From Bacteroidales bacterium (GTDB lineage Bacteria > Bacteroidota > Bacteroidia > Bacteroidales > UBA932): DNA of 64,000 nucleotides. This document shows, in pieces, positions 47,382 through 55,271 of this stretch (positions are counted from its first letter, which is position 1; each line of letters starts with the position of its first letter). The notes under the pieces were generated by a model that was given only the letters and a program-made list of their open reading frames with translations, was not told the DNA's origin and did no database searches. The stretch spans positions 1 to 64,000 of the forward strand of contig JAFTDJ010000036.1 in NCBI GenBank assembly GCA_017454265.1. Reading direction: 5' to 3'. Made by a program: the position numbers and the translations under genes.

Positions 47382-47779
47382 CAATTTTCTCAAAAATCGC
47401 CAAAGGTGAGATTCCGTCCTACAAGGTTGCGGAAACTGATGAATTCTATGCATTCCTGGACATAAGCCCCCTCGCAGAAGGGCATACCCTGGTCATCCCC
47501 AAGAACGTTGAGGATGACTATATTTTTAATCTGGAAGCCCCGGTTTACGAGGGCCTGTGGGCATTTGCCCGCAAGGTGGCCGTAGCTCTCAAGGCGGCCG
47601 TTCCCTGCAAGAGAGTAGGGGTGGCCGTACTTGGAATGGAGGTACCCCATACCCACATCCATTTGGTTCCGCTCCAGACGGAGGGGGACATGGACTTCCG
47701 CAAGCAGAAGCCGGAAGTGACGCCCGGGCGTATGTCGGAAATTGCCGCTTCAATTCTTGCCGAGTATGAGAAACTGTAG
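47378..47779 (+). CDS. HIT-family nucleotide hydrolase
   Basis: A 133-residue histidine-triad protein, HTHIHLVP with His91, His93 and His95. Related enzymes hydrolyse phosphoramidate or AMP-linked substrates. FSKIAKGEIPSYKV is the typical start. Overlaps greA by 4 bases and the next gene by 14. Confidence 0.94.
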   Translation: MTIFSKIAKGEIPSYKVAETDEFYAFLDISPLAEGHTLVIPKNVEDDYIFNLEAPVYEGLWAFARKVAVALKAAVPCKRVGVAVLGMEVPHTHIHLVPLQTEGDMDFRKQKPEVTPGRMSEIAASILAEYEKL

Positions 47780-48854
47780 ATATCTGCTGCCGCTGGCGCT
47801 TCTGCTGGCGGCTTGCTCTCCCAAGACAAGCATTGAATGCACGGTGGAAGGGGCGCCGCAGGCCGACATCGCCGTGAAGCTCCTGGACGTGAATGTATAT
47901 AAAGTTCTCGACACCTTCCGTACCGACGCCTCCGGTCGTATGCGCTGCGGTGTTGACGTAAAAGCCGGCCAACCGGAATTTATCTACCTGTTTCGCGCCG
48001 ACAGGAAAATTGCGTCCCTGCTCCTGAGTGCGGGCGAACGGGTCACGGTGAAAACCGATACGCTCGGCCGTTACCAGGTTGAAGGCTCGCCGGAGTCTGC
48101 CCTTCTGGCAGACGTAGAACGCCGTATGAGCACCTTCTCCCAGACGGTGAACTCAACGGATGATCCGGCCGGGATTACTGCCGCCTACCTGTCTTACTAC
48201 CGTGAGTGTACACGCTACGTCATGGAAAATCCTACTTCACTCACCGTGGTGCCCGTCCTTTTTCAGCAGCTGGACGAAAATACCCCCGTATTCAGCCAGT
48301 ACACGGACGCCATACTCTTCCGAAAGACAGTTGACAGCCTGAAGACCGTGTACCCGGAGTCACGCTATGTCAAGGCCCTGGAGAAGGAAACCGTGCGCCG
48401 CGAGAATGCAATGCAGATGCAAACCATGATAGGCAATGCAGGCACGCTCGGTTACCCGGACCTCAATCTTCCCGATGTCAACGGGCAGAAGGTCCTTTTG
48501 TCTTCCATAGAAGCAAAAGCGGTGCTGCTGCATTTCTGGGACTCTTCCGTGCCCGAAGACAAAATGTTCAACCTGGACGTTCTGAAGCCCGTATGGGAGC
48601 GTTGGGCTGGCCGCGGGCTGCAGATCTATGCCGTGGACGTAAACACCGACAAAGCCACCTGGGCCTCGGTGCTTCGCGCTCAGAACTTGCCCTGGGTCAA
48701 TGTTAACGACGGTCTTGGCGCATCGTCGCCTGCCGTCCGTCTGTACAACGTGGGCTCTGTACCTGTCTCATTCCTGCTCTCCGGGGGCGGGCTGACGGCC
48801 TCTGTAAACGGAGAAAAAGCCCTTGATAAAGAACTTTCACGTATCCTGAAATAA
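47766..48854 (+). CDS. TlpA-like thioredoxin-fold lipoprotein lacking the CxxC pair
   Basis: A 362-residue lipoprotein (LLAAC, Cys17). Residues about 20-110 form a DUF4369-like beta domain and residues 230-360 a thioredoxin fold of the TlpA/AhpC type (LNLPDVNGQKVLLSSI, VLLHFWDSSVPEDKMF, YNVGSVPVSFLL). Where active relatives have W-C-x-x-C, this protein has WDSSVPEDK, so the redox cysteines are absent while the cis-Pro region VPVSFLL is kept. It probably binds or holds rather than exchanges disulfides. Start at 47766 gives the signal peptide and overlaps the HIT gene. Confidence 0.8.
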   Translation: MRNCRYLLPLALLLAACSPKTSIECTVEGAPQADIAVKLLDVNVYKVLDTFRTDASGRMRCGVDVKAGQPEFIYLFRADRKIASLLLSAGERVTVKTDTLGRYQVEGSPESALLADVERRMSTFSQTVNSTDDPAGITAAYLSYYRECTRYVMENPTSLTVVPVLFQQLDENTPVFSQYTDAILFRKTVDSLKTVYPESRYVKALEKETVRRENAMQMQTMIGNAGTLGYPDLNLPDVNGQKVLLSSIEAKAVLLHFWDSSVPEDKMFNLDVLKPVWERWAGRGLQIYAVDVNTDKATWASVLRAQNLPWVNVNDGLGASSPAVRLYNVGSVPVSFLLSGGGLTASVNGEKALDKELSRILK

Positions 48855-50419
48855 TGAAGTACACTCTTGGAATAGACTACGGTACCGACTCGGCCAGAGC
48901 CGTACTCGTAGATGCTTCGTGCGGCCGTATCGTCGCGTCTGCGACTTCTCCGTACCGCCGCTGGGCGGAAAACCGCTGGTGCGATCCTCTCGTGCAGCAG
49001 TTTCGCCAGCATCCGGCAGACTACATCGAATGCCTTGAGGAAGTGTTGAAAGAGGTAGTATCGGCCTGTCCGGATCCGTCGGCTGTTTGTGCAATTGCCG
49101 TAGATACCACTGGCAGCACAGTAAGTATGACCGACCGCAGCGGTATGCCCCTTTCCCTTCAGCCTGAGTTTGCCGAAGACCCGGACGCAATGTTCATCCT
49201 CTGGAAAGACCATACCGGCACCGCCGAAGCTGAGGAGTTCACTGTGGAGGGAGCAAAGCATACGCCCAATTATATCTGCCAGAGCGGGAACCACTATTCC
49301 GCCGAGTGTACCTGGGCCAAAGTGCTTCACGTACTGCGAACCAATCCTGCAGTGCGAGACGCGGCCTGGGGTTTCATCGACGAGTGCGACTTCATCACAA
49401 ACCTGCTCACAGGGTGCCGCAATTTCGAAGAAATGAAGTGGGGACATTGCATCCCCGGTGCCAAACAGTTGTGGAACAAGGACTGGGGCGGATATCCTCC
49501 GGAGAGTTTCTTCGAGGCGATAGATCCGTTGCTGATTCCCGTCCTGCGCCGCATTCCGCAGTCGAATTACGCCTGCTCCAACAAGGCCGGCACCCTTTGC
49601 CCGGAATGGGCGGAGAAGCTTGGCCTGAGCACTTCGGTTATTATTGGCGTAGGCAACTGCGATGCCCATTCAGGCGCGGTCGGAGCCGGTGTACGCCCCG
49701 GTACTGCAGTACTTAACCTGGGCACATCGGCATGCTATATGGCAGTTATGCCAGTGGAAGAGATGCGTGGTCACTTTATCGAAGGCCTCTTCGGTCAGTC
49801 AGAGGGGACCATACTCGAAGGCTATATTGGTTATGAAACAGGGCTTTCCGCCTTCGGCGATATTTTTGCCTGGTTCAAGCGCCTGAGCGGCCGCCCTCTC
49901 GACGAGCTTGCCGCCGAGGCTTCCCGGATTGCCCTGCGTGACGATCTTCCGATCGCTACCGATTTCTTCAACGGACGCCGTGCTCCCAATCCGAGCAACA
50001 AGGTTACCGCAAGTATCAGCGGCATGCGTATAACTACATCTCCGGCAGAGATTTACCGTGCCCTTGTAGAGGCTGCTGCTTTCGGTTCCAAGGCCTGCAT
50101 AGACCAGTATCTCGACGGTGGAATCCGCATAGATAAAATGATTGCAGTCGGCGGTATAGCCCAGAAAAGCCCGTTCGTGATGCAACTGCTTTGCGACACT
50201 CTTGGCAGGCCGATTGAAGTTTCTGACTGCAAGGACGCCTGCGCTATGGGTGCAGCTGTCCACGCCGCCGTTGCGGCAGGGCTTTACTCCACGGTGCTGG
50301 AGGCGGAGGACGCACTGTGCCCCGGCGCATGCGCCACTTATGTTCCGGATCCAGAGCGTCACGCATTCTATCTGCGCCGCTACGAAAGATATCAAGAATT
50401 ATCCAAATTCGTATTATGA
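48854..50419 (+). CDS. araB: Ribulokinase
   Basis: A 521-residue FGGY kinase, predicted to phosphorylate L-ribulose in L-arabinose breakdown. GIDYGTDSARAVLVDA, the QFRQHPADYIE segment, VDTTGSTVSM and FAEDPDAMFILWKDHT match ribulokinases very closely and distinguish it from xylulokinase. The ATP part has LNLGTSACYM and IAVGGIAQKSPFVMQ. No araA or araD is adjacent; the gene is embedded in a greA-led run, so arabinose genes must lie elsewhere. Start shares a base with the upstream stop. Confidence 0.88.
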   Translation: MKYTLGIDYGTDSARAVLVDASCGRIVASATSPYRRWAENRWCDPLVQQFRQHPADYIECLEEVLKEVVSACPDPSAVCAIAVDTTGSTVSMTDRSGMPLSLQPEFAEDPDAMFILWKDHTGTAEAEEFTVEGAKHTPNYICQSGNHYSAECTWAKVLHVLRTNPAVRDAAWGFIDECDFITNLLTGCRNFEEMKWGHCIPGAKQLWNKDWGGYPPESFFEAIDPLLIPVLRRIPQSNYACSNKAGTLCPEWAEKLGLSTSVIIGVGNCDAHSGAVGAGVRPGTAVLNLGTSACYMAVMPVEEMRGHFIEGLFGQSEGTILEGYIGYETGLSAFGDIFAWFKRLSGRPLDELAAEASRIALRDDLPIATDFFNGRRAPNPSNKVTASISGMRITTSPAEIYRALVEAAAFGSKACIDQYLDGGIRIDKMIAVGGIAQKSPFVMQLLCDTLGRPIEVSDCKDACAMGAAVHAAVAAGLYSTVLEAEDALCPGACATYVPDPERHAFYLRRYERYQELSKFVL

Positions 50420-51777
50420 CAGTTTTCGAACCCGCAAGGGAAATTCCGGTTCGCGCCAGCGTTGACGTACTTGTCGTCGGTGGCGGTCCTTCCGGCGTGA
50501 TGGCTGCATATGCTGCCGCACGGAAAGGCAATCACAAGGTAATGTTGCTCGAGTCCAGGGGGTTCCTTGGAGGCAATCTTACCATCGGTCTCCCCATCCT
50601 GGCCTTCCTTGGGCCTAAAGGAAACCAGGTAATCAAAGGTGAGCCTCAAAAGTTCATAGACAGGCTCAAGGCCCGCGGAGCCGCGACCGACCATTTTCCG
50701 TGTACGCTGCACAAGTCTTTCACTATGGTAGATACCGAAGAAGTGAAGAACGTGTGCGCCGAGATGATGGAAGAGGCCGGCGTTGAAGTGCTGATGTATG
50801 TATTTTGCTGCGGTGTACTCAAGGAGGGTGATGCGGTCAAGGGTGTAATAATCGAGTCTAAGTGCGGCCGCGAGGCTATTCTTGCCAAAACCGTGATTGA
50901 CTGCACGGGCGACGGCGACGTTGCCTTCCGTGCCGGCGTGGAGTGCCACAAGGGCGACGCAGACGGCGGTATGCAGCCTCCAACCCTTATGTACCAGCTG
51001 CGCGGAGTGGACGTGCAGGCGCTGCGCGACGCCATAGTTCAGCACCCCGAGATTTACGACATGGACAATATGCCCAACAGCCAGTTCTCCAGGCGCCACT
51101 TCATTACCGTGGGGCTTCGCGGCATGATAGACAAGGCGCGAGAAGCCGGGCTGGACATTCCCGTAAACAGGACAATCCTGATTACCGGTCTCAAACCCGA
51201 CGAGATCTGGGTGAATATGGTGCGCGTGAGCGGAACCGACAGTACCGAACCTTCGAGCTATACCCGCTGCGAGCTTGCCGCCCATAAGCAGATAAAGGTT
51301 ATCAACGAGTACCTGCGCCGTTTCGTTCCGGGCTTCGAGAATGCCCATATGGAGATTGTGTCTCCGTTTACCGGCATTCGCGAGAGTCGCGTAATCGTAG
51401 GCAAGTATGTGCTTACAGCCGAGGATATAGTGGCTATGAAGAAATTCGACGACGCCGTGGTGGTGGCCGGATACCCTGTAGATATCCACCATTCCAAGGG
51501 CGGCGACTGCACGATGATCTTTACGGAGGACGCATACGATATACCTTACCGCGTACTTGTGCCCGAGAAGGTCGAGGGCCTGCTTGTAGCCGGCCGCTGC
51601 TCTTCCATGAACCATGAAGCGATGGCGGGTACGCGTGTAATGAGTACCTGCATGGCTCTGGGGGAAGCTGCCGGCACCGCCGCACGTGTAGCGCTGGAAA
51701 GCGGAGTGCTGCCTTCTGAGGTAAATGTAAACAAGGTTCGTGCAGAACTTCTGGACAACGGAGTCTATCTTGGATAA
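50416..51777 (+). CDS. FAD-dependent oxidoreductase
   Basis: A 453-residue flavoprotein with the dinucleotide-binding motif VLVVGGGPSGVMAAYAAARK near the N-terminus, a DCTGDGDVAFRAG motif, and the C-terminal LVAGRCSSMNHEAMAGTRVM motif of the FAD_oxidored family. Substrate unknown; no signal peptide. The start at 50416 overlaps the ribulokinase stop as ATGA and puts the Rossmann motif at the right place; a reading from 50317 lies inside the ribulokinase gene. Next gene is a flavin-reductase-like protein, which might supply or use reduced flavin. Confidence 0.88.
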   Translation: MTVFEPAREIPVRASVDVLVVGGGPSGVMAAYAAARKGNHKVMLLESRGFLGGNLTIGLPILAFLGPKGNQVIKGEPQKFIDRLKARGAATDHFPCTLHKSFTMVDTEEVKNVCAEMMEEAGVEVLMYVFCCGVLKEGDAVKGVIIESKCGREAILAKTVIDCTGDGDVAFRAGVECHKGDADGGMQPPTLMYQLRGVDVQALRDAIVQHPEIYDMDNMPNSQFSRRHFITVGLRGMIDKAREAGLDIPVNRTILITGLKPDEIWVNMVRVSGTDSTEPSSYTRCELAAHKQIKVINEYLRRFVPGFENAHMEIVSPFTGIRESRVIVGKYVLTAEDIVAMKKFDDAVVVAGYPVDIHHSKGGDCTMIFTEDAYDIPYRVLVPEKVEGLLVAGRCSSMNHEAMAGTRVMSTCMALGEAAGTAARVALESGVLPSEVNVNKVRAELLDNGVYLG

Positions 51778-51792
51778 AACGGAGACTGTAAT

Positions 51793-52479
51793 ATGATTAA
51801 ATTGTATAAATTGATGAGCGTTGCTGCCGTTGCAATGGTGATTGCAGCTTGCAACATTGGAGATAACAAAAGCACTGAAAACGAAATGACAACTCAAGAA
51901 ACCCTTAAGGAAGTTGCAGGCCGCAAGAATTTCGGCCCCAATCATGCCCTTGTAACTACACCCCAGCCCTGCGTGATGATAGCCACATGGGACAAGGACC
52001 GCAATCCCGACGTAATGATGGCCGCCTGGGCAGGTCAGTTGGATTACAAGCAGATCGTAATCAGTCTTTCAAAGCATAAGACTACAGACAATCTGGAACT
52101 TACCAAGGCTTTCACTGTGAGTTTTGCAGACGAACGCACTGTGGCGGAATCTGACTATCTGGGTATGGTGAGCGGCAATAAGGTGCCCGACAAGGTAGCC
52201 AAAGCAGGCTTCACCGTGACTCCCAGCCCTAATGTGGACGCTCCTATAGTTAATGAATATCCCCTGACCCTGGAGTGCCGTGTGGTCAGTTTCGAAGATG
52301 GAACCCTGATTGGAGAGATTGTCAACATGAGCGCAGATCCCGCTATCCTGGATGCAGATGGCAAGGTGGACCTCGCCCTTCTCAAGCCCATTGTGTTCGA
52401 CGCATCAGGCGTTTGCTACCGCGCTCTTGGTGCCGAAGTCGGCAAGGCATGGGGCGCCGGTAAGGCCTTTATGGAATAA
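51793..52479 (+). CDS. Flavin reductase-like (FMN-binding split barrel) lipoprotein
   Basis: A 228-residue protein. After residue 40 it is a flavoredoxin-type FMN-binding domain (PNHALVTTPQPCVMIATWDK, MMAAWAGQLDYKQIVISLSK, TFTVSFADERT-like). Relatives are cytoplasmic, but this one has a lipoprotein signal (VAMVIAAC, Cys20) and a short polar linker. An internal ATG at 51886 (MTTQETLKEV) would give a cytoplasmic form of normal length, so either the protein is exported or two forms are made. Last gene of the greA run. Confidence 0.8.
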   Translation: MIKLYKLMSVAAVAMVIAACNIGDNKSTENEMTTQETLKEVAGRKNFGPNHALVTTPQPCVMIATWDKDRNPDVMMAAWAGQLDYKQIVISLSKHKTTDNLELTKAFTVSFADERTVAESDYLGMVSGNKVPDKVAKAGFTVTPSPNVDAPIVNEYPLTLECRVVSFEDGTLIGEIVNMSADPAILDADGKVDLALLKPIVFDASGVCYRALGAEVGKAWGAGKAFME

Positions 52480-52480
52480 A

Positions 52481-52496
52481 GCGGAGGAAGAGGGAT
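52481..52496. repeat. tRNA-Ser 3'-end copy 1 (att-like)
   Basis: gcggaggaagagggat is identical to the 3' end of the tRNA-Ser gene at 54583-54598. It begins immediately after the stop codon of the flavin reductase gene and marks the left edge of the island. Confidence 0.75.
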
Positions 52497-52686
52497 CGCT
52501 GAGGAATTTGCACTTCCCAAATTACAAGTATTTACATTTTAGTAACTTACAAAGTTGATTCCCCGGCATAACCGAGGGCTCCTTCGCCAGACCTATCCGG
52601 AGGCTTTCTCGTAGTTGATTTTATTCAAAATATTTTGCGTACTGCATAAAATTCGCTATTTTTGTGCAGTACAAAATAAATAATGC
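52497..52686. promoter_or_regulatory. Intergenic region with promoter and inverted repeat before the ATPase gene
   Basis: No gene seen in the first 130 bases. An inverted repeat, left arm TATTTTGcgTACTGCA (52631-52646) and right arm TGCAGTACAAAATA (52665-52678), pairs over 14 bases with a 2-base bulge. Its centre contains TATTTTTG (52657-52664), an exact -7 box. A protein bound to the repeat would cover the promoter, so this looks like an operator. The ATPase start codon is at 52687. Confidence 0.6.
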
Positions 52687-53943
52687 ATGAAAAACATAGT
52701 TCTTCAGCAGAAAGCGGAGCGGGATATGCTCGCATCAAAAGACTATCAGACGAGAAAAGAAATAGCGAGTACAGATGCGCTTCTGGGCTCCAGTCTCATC
52801 AAACTGATAACCGGGCCGCGTCGTGCAGGAAAATCCGTCTTTGCCCTTCAGATGCTACGGGGAAAGAATTACGCCTACCTTAACTTCGATGACAGTTCCT
52901 TGTTATCCCATTTTGAAGAAAATGCCGTGATGAAGGCTCTATCGGAAGTTTATCCCGGATATGAATACCTCCTTCTTGACGAAATCCAAAATCTCGATGG
53001 ATGGGACACATGGGTGACCACCCTTTATCGCAGGGGTGTAAACCTCTTGATAACCGGGTCCAACGCCAATCTGCTTTCCAGCGAGATGGCCACTTTGCTC
53101 ACAGGCCGCTATGTCGAAACTCTGATGCTTCCATTCTCGATGAAGGAGACGCTCAAGTACACGCAGGTGAACATGCAGCCCCAGCTGCCCCCAGAGGAAG
53201 CCGCGCTCTCAAATGCGATGGAGGATTATCTGAAAAATGGCGGTTATCCCGAAATCGTAAGGACAAGGGAAATAGAGCAGGCCTACATGGGATCCCTTTT
53301 TGACTCCATCATCCTCAAGGACGTGGCAAAGCGCCATAAGATTCGTAAGACAACTGAGCTCTATGATCTTGCCGACTATCTTATTACCAACTACAGCAAT
53401 CCGCTCAGCTTCACAGGCATTGCCGGGGATCTGAATCTTGGCAGCGTTACCACCGTCAAAAAATTCTGCAAGTATCTGGAAGAGCCCTATCTTTTCTACT
53501 TCCTCCCACGGTTCAACCGGAAGCTCAAGGAAATGAAGAAAGCCGACCGGAAAGTGTATGTGGTTGATACCGGATTCGTACTGGCCCGATCACTGGAACT
53601 GTCCGCAAACAGCGGCAGACAGCTTGAAAACATGGTTTTCGTTGAACTCCTGAGACGGGGTTTTGATATTAAGAAGAACGAACTCTTCTACTATCACACT
53701 GCAAGCGGAAAAGAAATCGACTTCGTCACTAAAAAAGGAACAACGGTCGATGCACTGATACAGGTTGCCTACGAGATCTCAAAGCCAAAAACACGAAGTC
53801 GGGAGCTCGATGCCCTCGTTATCGCGTCAGATGAGTTGAAGTGCGACAATCTGGCACTTGTGACTTGGGATACAGATGAGCAGGTTAACTACAAAGGCAA
53901 GGACATCCAAATAATATCCGCCCGGAACTGGTTCCTGAAGTAA
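52687..53943 (+). CDS. AAA-type ATPase with DUF4143 domain
   Basis: A 418-residue cytoplasmic protein of the large AAA/DUF4143 family found in many gut bacteria and archaea. Walker A is GPRRAGKS (Gly43-Ser50), Walker B is LLLDEIQNLDGW (around 95-106), and the sensor-like LLITGSNANLLS follows. The C-terminal DUF4143 part has ELFYYHTASGKEIDFVTKKG, resembling a PD-(D/E)xK nuclease core (E-x-D and a following Lys). Function in the family is unproven; defence or mobile-element roles have been suggested by location. Base composition is more AT-rich than neighbours, and the gene sits between tRNA 3'-end copies, which suggests acquisition by transfer. Confidence 0.88.
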   Translation: MKNIVLQQKAERDMLASKDYQTRKEIASTDALLGSSLIKLITGPRRAGKSVFALQMLRGKNYAYLNFDDSSLLSHFEENAVMKALSEVYPGYEYLLLDEIQNLDGWDTWVTTLYRRGVNLLITGSNANLLSSEMATLLTGRYVETLMLPFSMKETLKYTQVNMQPQLPPEEAALSNAMEDYLKNGGYPEIVRTREIEQAYMGSLFDSIILKDVAKRHKIRKTTELYDLADYLITNYSNPLSFTGIAGDLNLGSVTTVKKFCKYLEEPYLFYFLPRFNRKLKEMKKADRKVYVVDTGFVLARSLELSANSGRQLENMVFVELLRRGFDIKKNELFYYHTASGKEIDFVTKKGTTVDALIQVAYEISKPKTRSRELDALVIASDELKCDNLALVTWDTDEQVNYKGKDIQIISARNWFLK

Positions 53944-53949
53944 GAAGCT

Positions 53950-54135
53950 TTACTTCAGCGGCTCCCAGCGCTGGCAGAAATACTTGTCGAACCAGCGCAT
54001 CTTTTCCGGGGTGTTCCTTTCATCGTATTCGCTGACGATGCATCCGGTGAAAAGGTCGGTGGCGATCTCCTCGATGACATCGCGTAGCTCCAGCTGGTAG
54101 GTGAAGTGGGCGGGGATGGCCGCTGCGGCCCTTTT
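53950..54135 (-). pseudogene. C-terminal remnant of an unidentified gene
   Basis: On the minus strand an open frame with no start codon runs to the stop at 53950-53952. The readable part includes HFTYQLELRDVIEEIATDLF and ends in KYFCQRWEPLK. The composition is clearly protein-like (many charged and aromatic residues) and differs from the flanking DNA. It breaks off at a stop near 54136, so only about 60 codons survive. I do not recognise the family. Confidence 0.55.
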
Positions 54136-54582
54136 AGAGTATTAGTTTTGCCTTACTTGACCAGATCCGCCACATTTTTTACATAATTCTCGCCCGGTAG
54201 CTTGGCAAGCTGAGCAATTAATAGTTTGGTTAATCTCGCCTCTTCCGTTGCAGTTAAAGCATCTTACTCCAAAGGGATTCCGGGCTTTTGGCCCTCATGT
54301 GCTTTTTCGCTGGCCCTCCGGATGTAAGCAAGCTCCCTCCAGCGGTCCATCAAAAAAGCACCGCAGCTTTGCTGCGATGCCATTCCTTTTTGCGGAGGAA
54401 GAGGGATTAGCCCGCACTGCGTGCGGCCTTTTCCATTCTGTCCGCGAGCAATGCATTCGCAGATGCAACCGGGGGTTGCTTTGTATTTGCAGGCACACCC
54501 TTACGTGAGCAAGCTCCCGACGGGCGCACCTGCAAACACAAATGCCGCACTTACGTGCGGCACCTTCGATGCATTGCATTGC
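54136..54582. repeat. Hairpin-rich non-coding stretch between the ATPase island and tRNA-Ser
   Basis: No credible gene. Several perfect stems: CGCAGC-ttt-GCTGCG (54362-54376), CCGCAC-tgc-GTGCGG (54412-54426), GCCGCAC-ttac-GTGCGGC (54544-54561). A larger inverted repeat pairs 54480-54500 with 54522-54542 (17 of 21 positions). The phrase agcaagctccc occurs twice (near 54328 and 54509). The stretch also contains tRNA 3'-end copy 2. It looks like a cluster of mobile palindromic units or decayed tRNA-associated repeats. Confidence 0.6.
54392..54408. repeat. tRNA-Ser 3'-end copy 2 (att-like)
   Basis: gcggaggaagagggatt, 17 bases identical to 54583-54599. Preceded by a T-run and followed by a hairpin. 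Lies about 190 bases from the intact tRNA. Confidence 0.75.
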
Positions 54583-54583
54583 G

Positions 54584-54668
54584 CGGAGGAAGAGGGATTC
54601 GAACCCCCGGAACGTTGCCGTTCAACAGTTTTCAAGACTGCCGCCATCGACCACTCGGCCATTCCTCC
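54584..54668 (-). tRNA. tRNA-Ser(UGA)
   Basis: An 85-base tRNA with a long variable arm, as expected for serine. Acceptor GGAGGAA pairs with TTCCTCC; discriminator G; anticodon loop CTTGAAA with anticodon TGA, closed by GCAGT/ACTGT; T-arm GGGGGTTCGAATCCCTC. CCA is not encoded. Its 3' end is repeated at 52481 and 54392. A consensus promoter lies just upstream. Confidence 0.96.
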
Positions 54669-54678
54669 AATCGAATTG

Positions 54679-54709
54679 CAAAGGTAGGAAAAAACTGCGG
54701 TTATGCAAA
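54679..54709 (-). promoter_or_regulatory. Promoter of tRNA-Ser
   Basis: Minus strand: TTTG (54706-54709), 19 bases, TACCTTTG (54679-54686), an exact match to the Bacteroidota consensus. The predicted start is a few bases before the mature tRNA 5' end at 54668. Confidence 0.75.
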
Positions 54710-55270
54710 TTATCTTTGCTTAAGATAATTGGAAATGTCTTTCCAGTCTCTTGGCATAGTGTTTTTACAAACCGTAATCACTCCGTCGCGGATAGTGTAT
54801 GTATGCCCGGTGTCGGGGTCAATGCAGTCGCCTTTGAAAAGTACCTGGTAAACGTCGTAGCTTTTTTCGCCGCCGATCTTGAAATAGACAGTCCCTGAGT
54901 TTTCAACTATTCCGCACAGGTGCATATATTTGTTGCGTATATTCAGGGTGGTGGCTTTGTATGGTATTCCGGTCTCAAACTCACTTGTGTTACCTATCAC
55001 CTCCAGCCACAATTCTGCGTATCCACCACGGAAACTGACTTCAGAATTGCCGTCCTTGGAGAGGCCTGTGTTAAATGAGCCGACGTTTTCCTGTACATAC
55101 TCCACGCGCTCGCCGTCAATAGTATACTCAACTCTGTAGTAAGGTTCAAACGGGCTTATATAGTATTTACCGGTAAGAATGTCAATGTCGACAGGGGATA
55201 TGAACAAGCATGAACTTGCGCAGCCCAATATGATAAGAAGCCCGGTGATAGAGACAATAAATTTTTTCAT
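54710..55270 (-). CDS. Unknown lipoprotein, third of three paralogues
   Basis: A 186-residue protein with a signal peptide ending in a Cys pair region (ILGCASSC). The core is YYRVEYTIDGERVEYVQE near the N-terminus and YTIRDGVITVCKNTMPRDW near the C-terminus, both shared in pattern with the two upstream genes. Probably a small beta-rich envelope protein; function unknown. Start at 55270 is chosen for the signal peptide. Its stop is next to the tRNA-Ser promoter. Confidence 0.75.
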   Translation of the reverse strand: MKKFIVSITGLLIILGCASSCLFISPVDIDILTGKYYISPFEPYYRVEYTIDGERVEYVQENVGSFNTGLSKDGNSEVSFRGGYAELWLEVIGNTSEFETGIPYKATTLNIRNKYMHLCGIVENSGTVYFKIGGEKSYDVYQVLFKGDCIDPDTGHTYTIRDGVITVCKNTMPRDWKDISNYLKQR

Positions 55271-55271
55271 A

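Noticed and set aside
48854..50419. Xylulokinase or glycerol kinase instead of ribulokinase
   Set aside because: The QFRQHPADYIE and FAEDPDAMFILWKDHT segments match ribulokinase closely and are not typical of the other FGGY kinases.
54362..54561. Possible CRISPR-like array (regularly placed hairpins)
   Set aside because: The stems differ from each other, the spacing is irregular, there are no repeated units separated by unique spacers, and no cas genes are present.
54248..54687. Short open frames over the hairpin region and tRNA-Ser
   Set aside because: They read through a structured repeat cluster and through the tRNA gene itself, with no protein-like composition.
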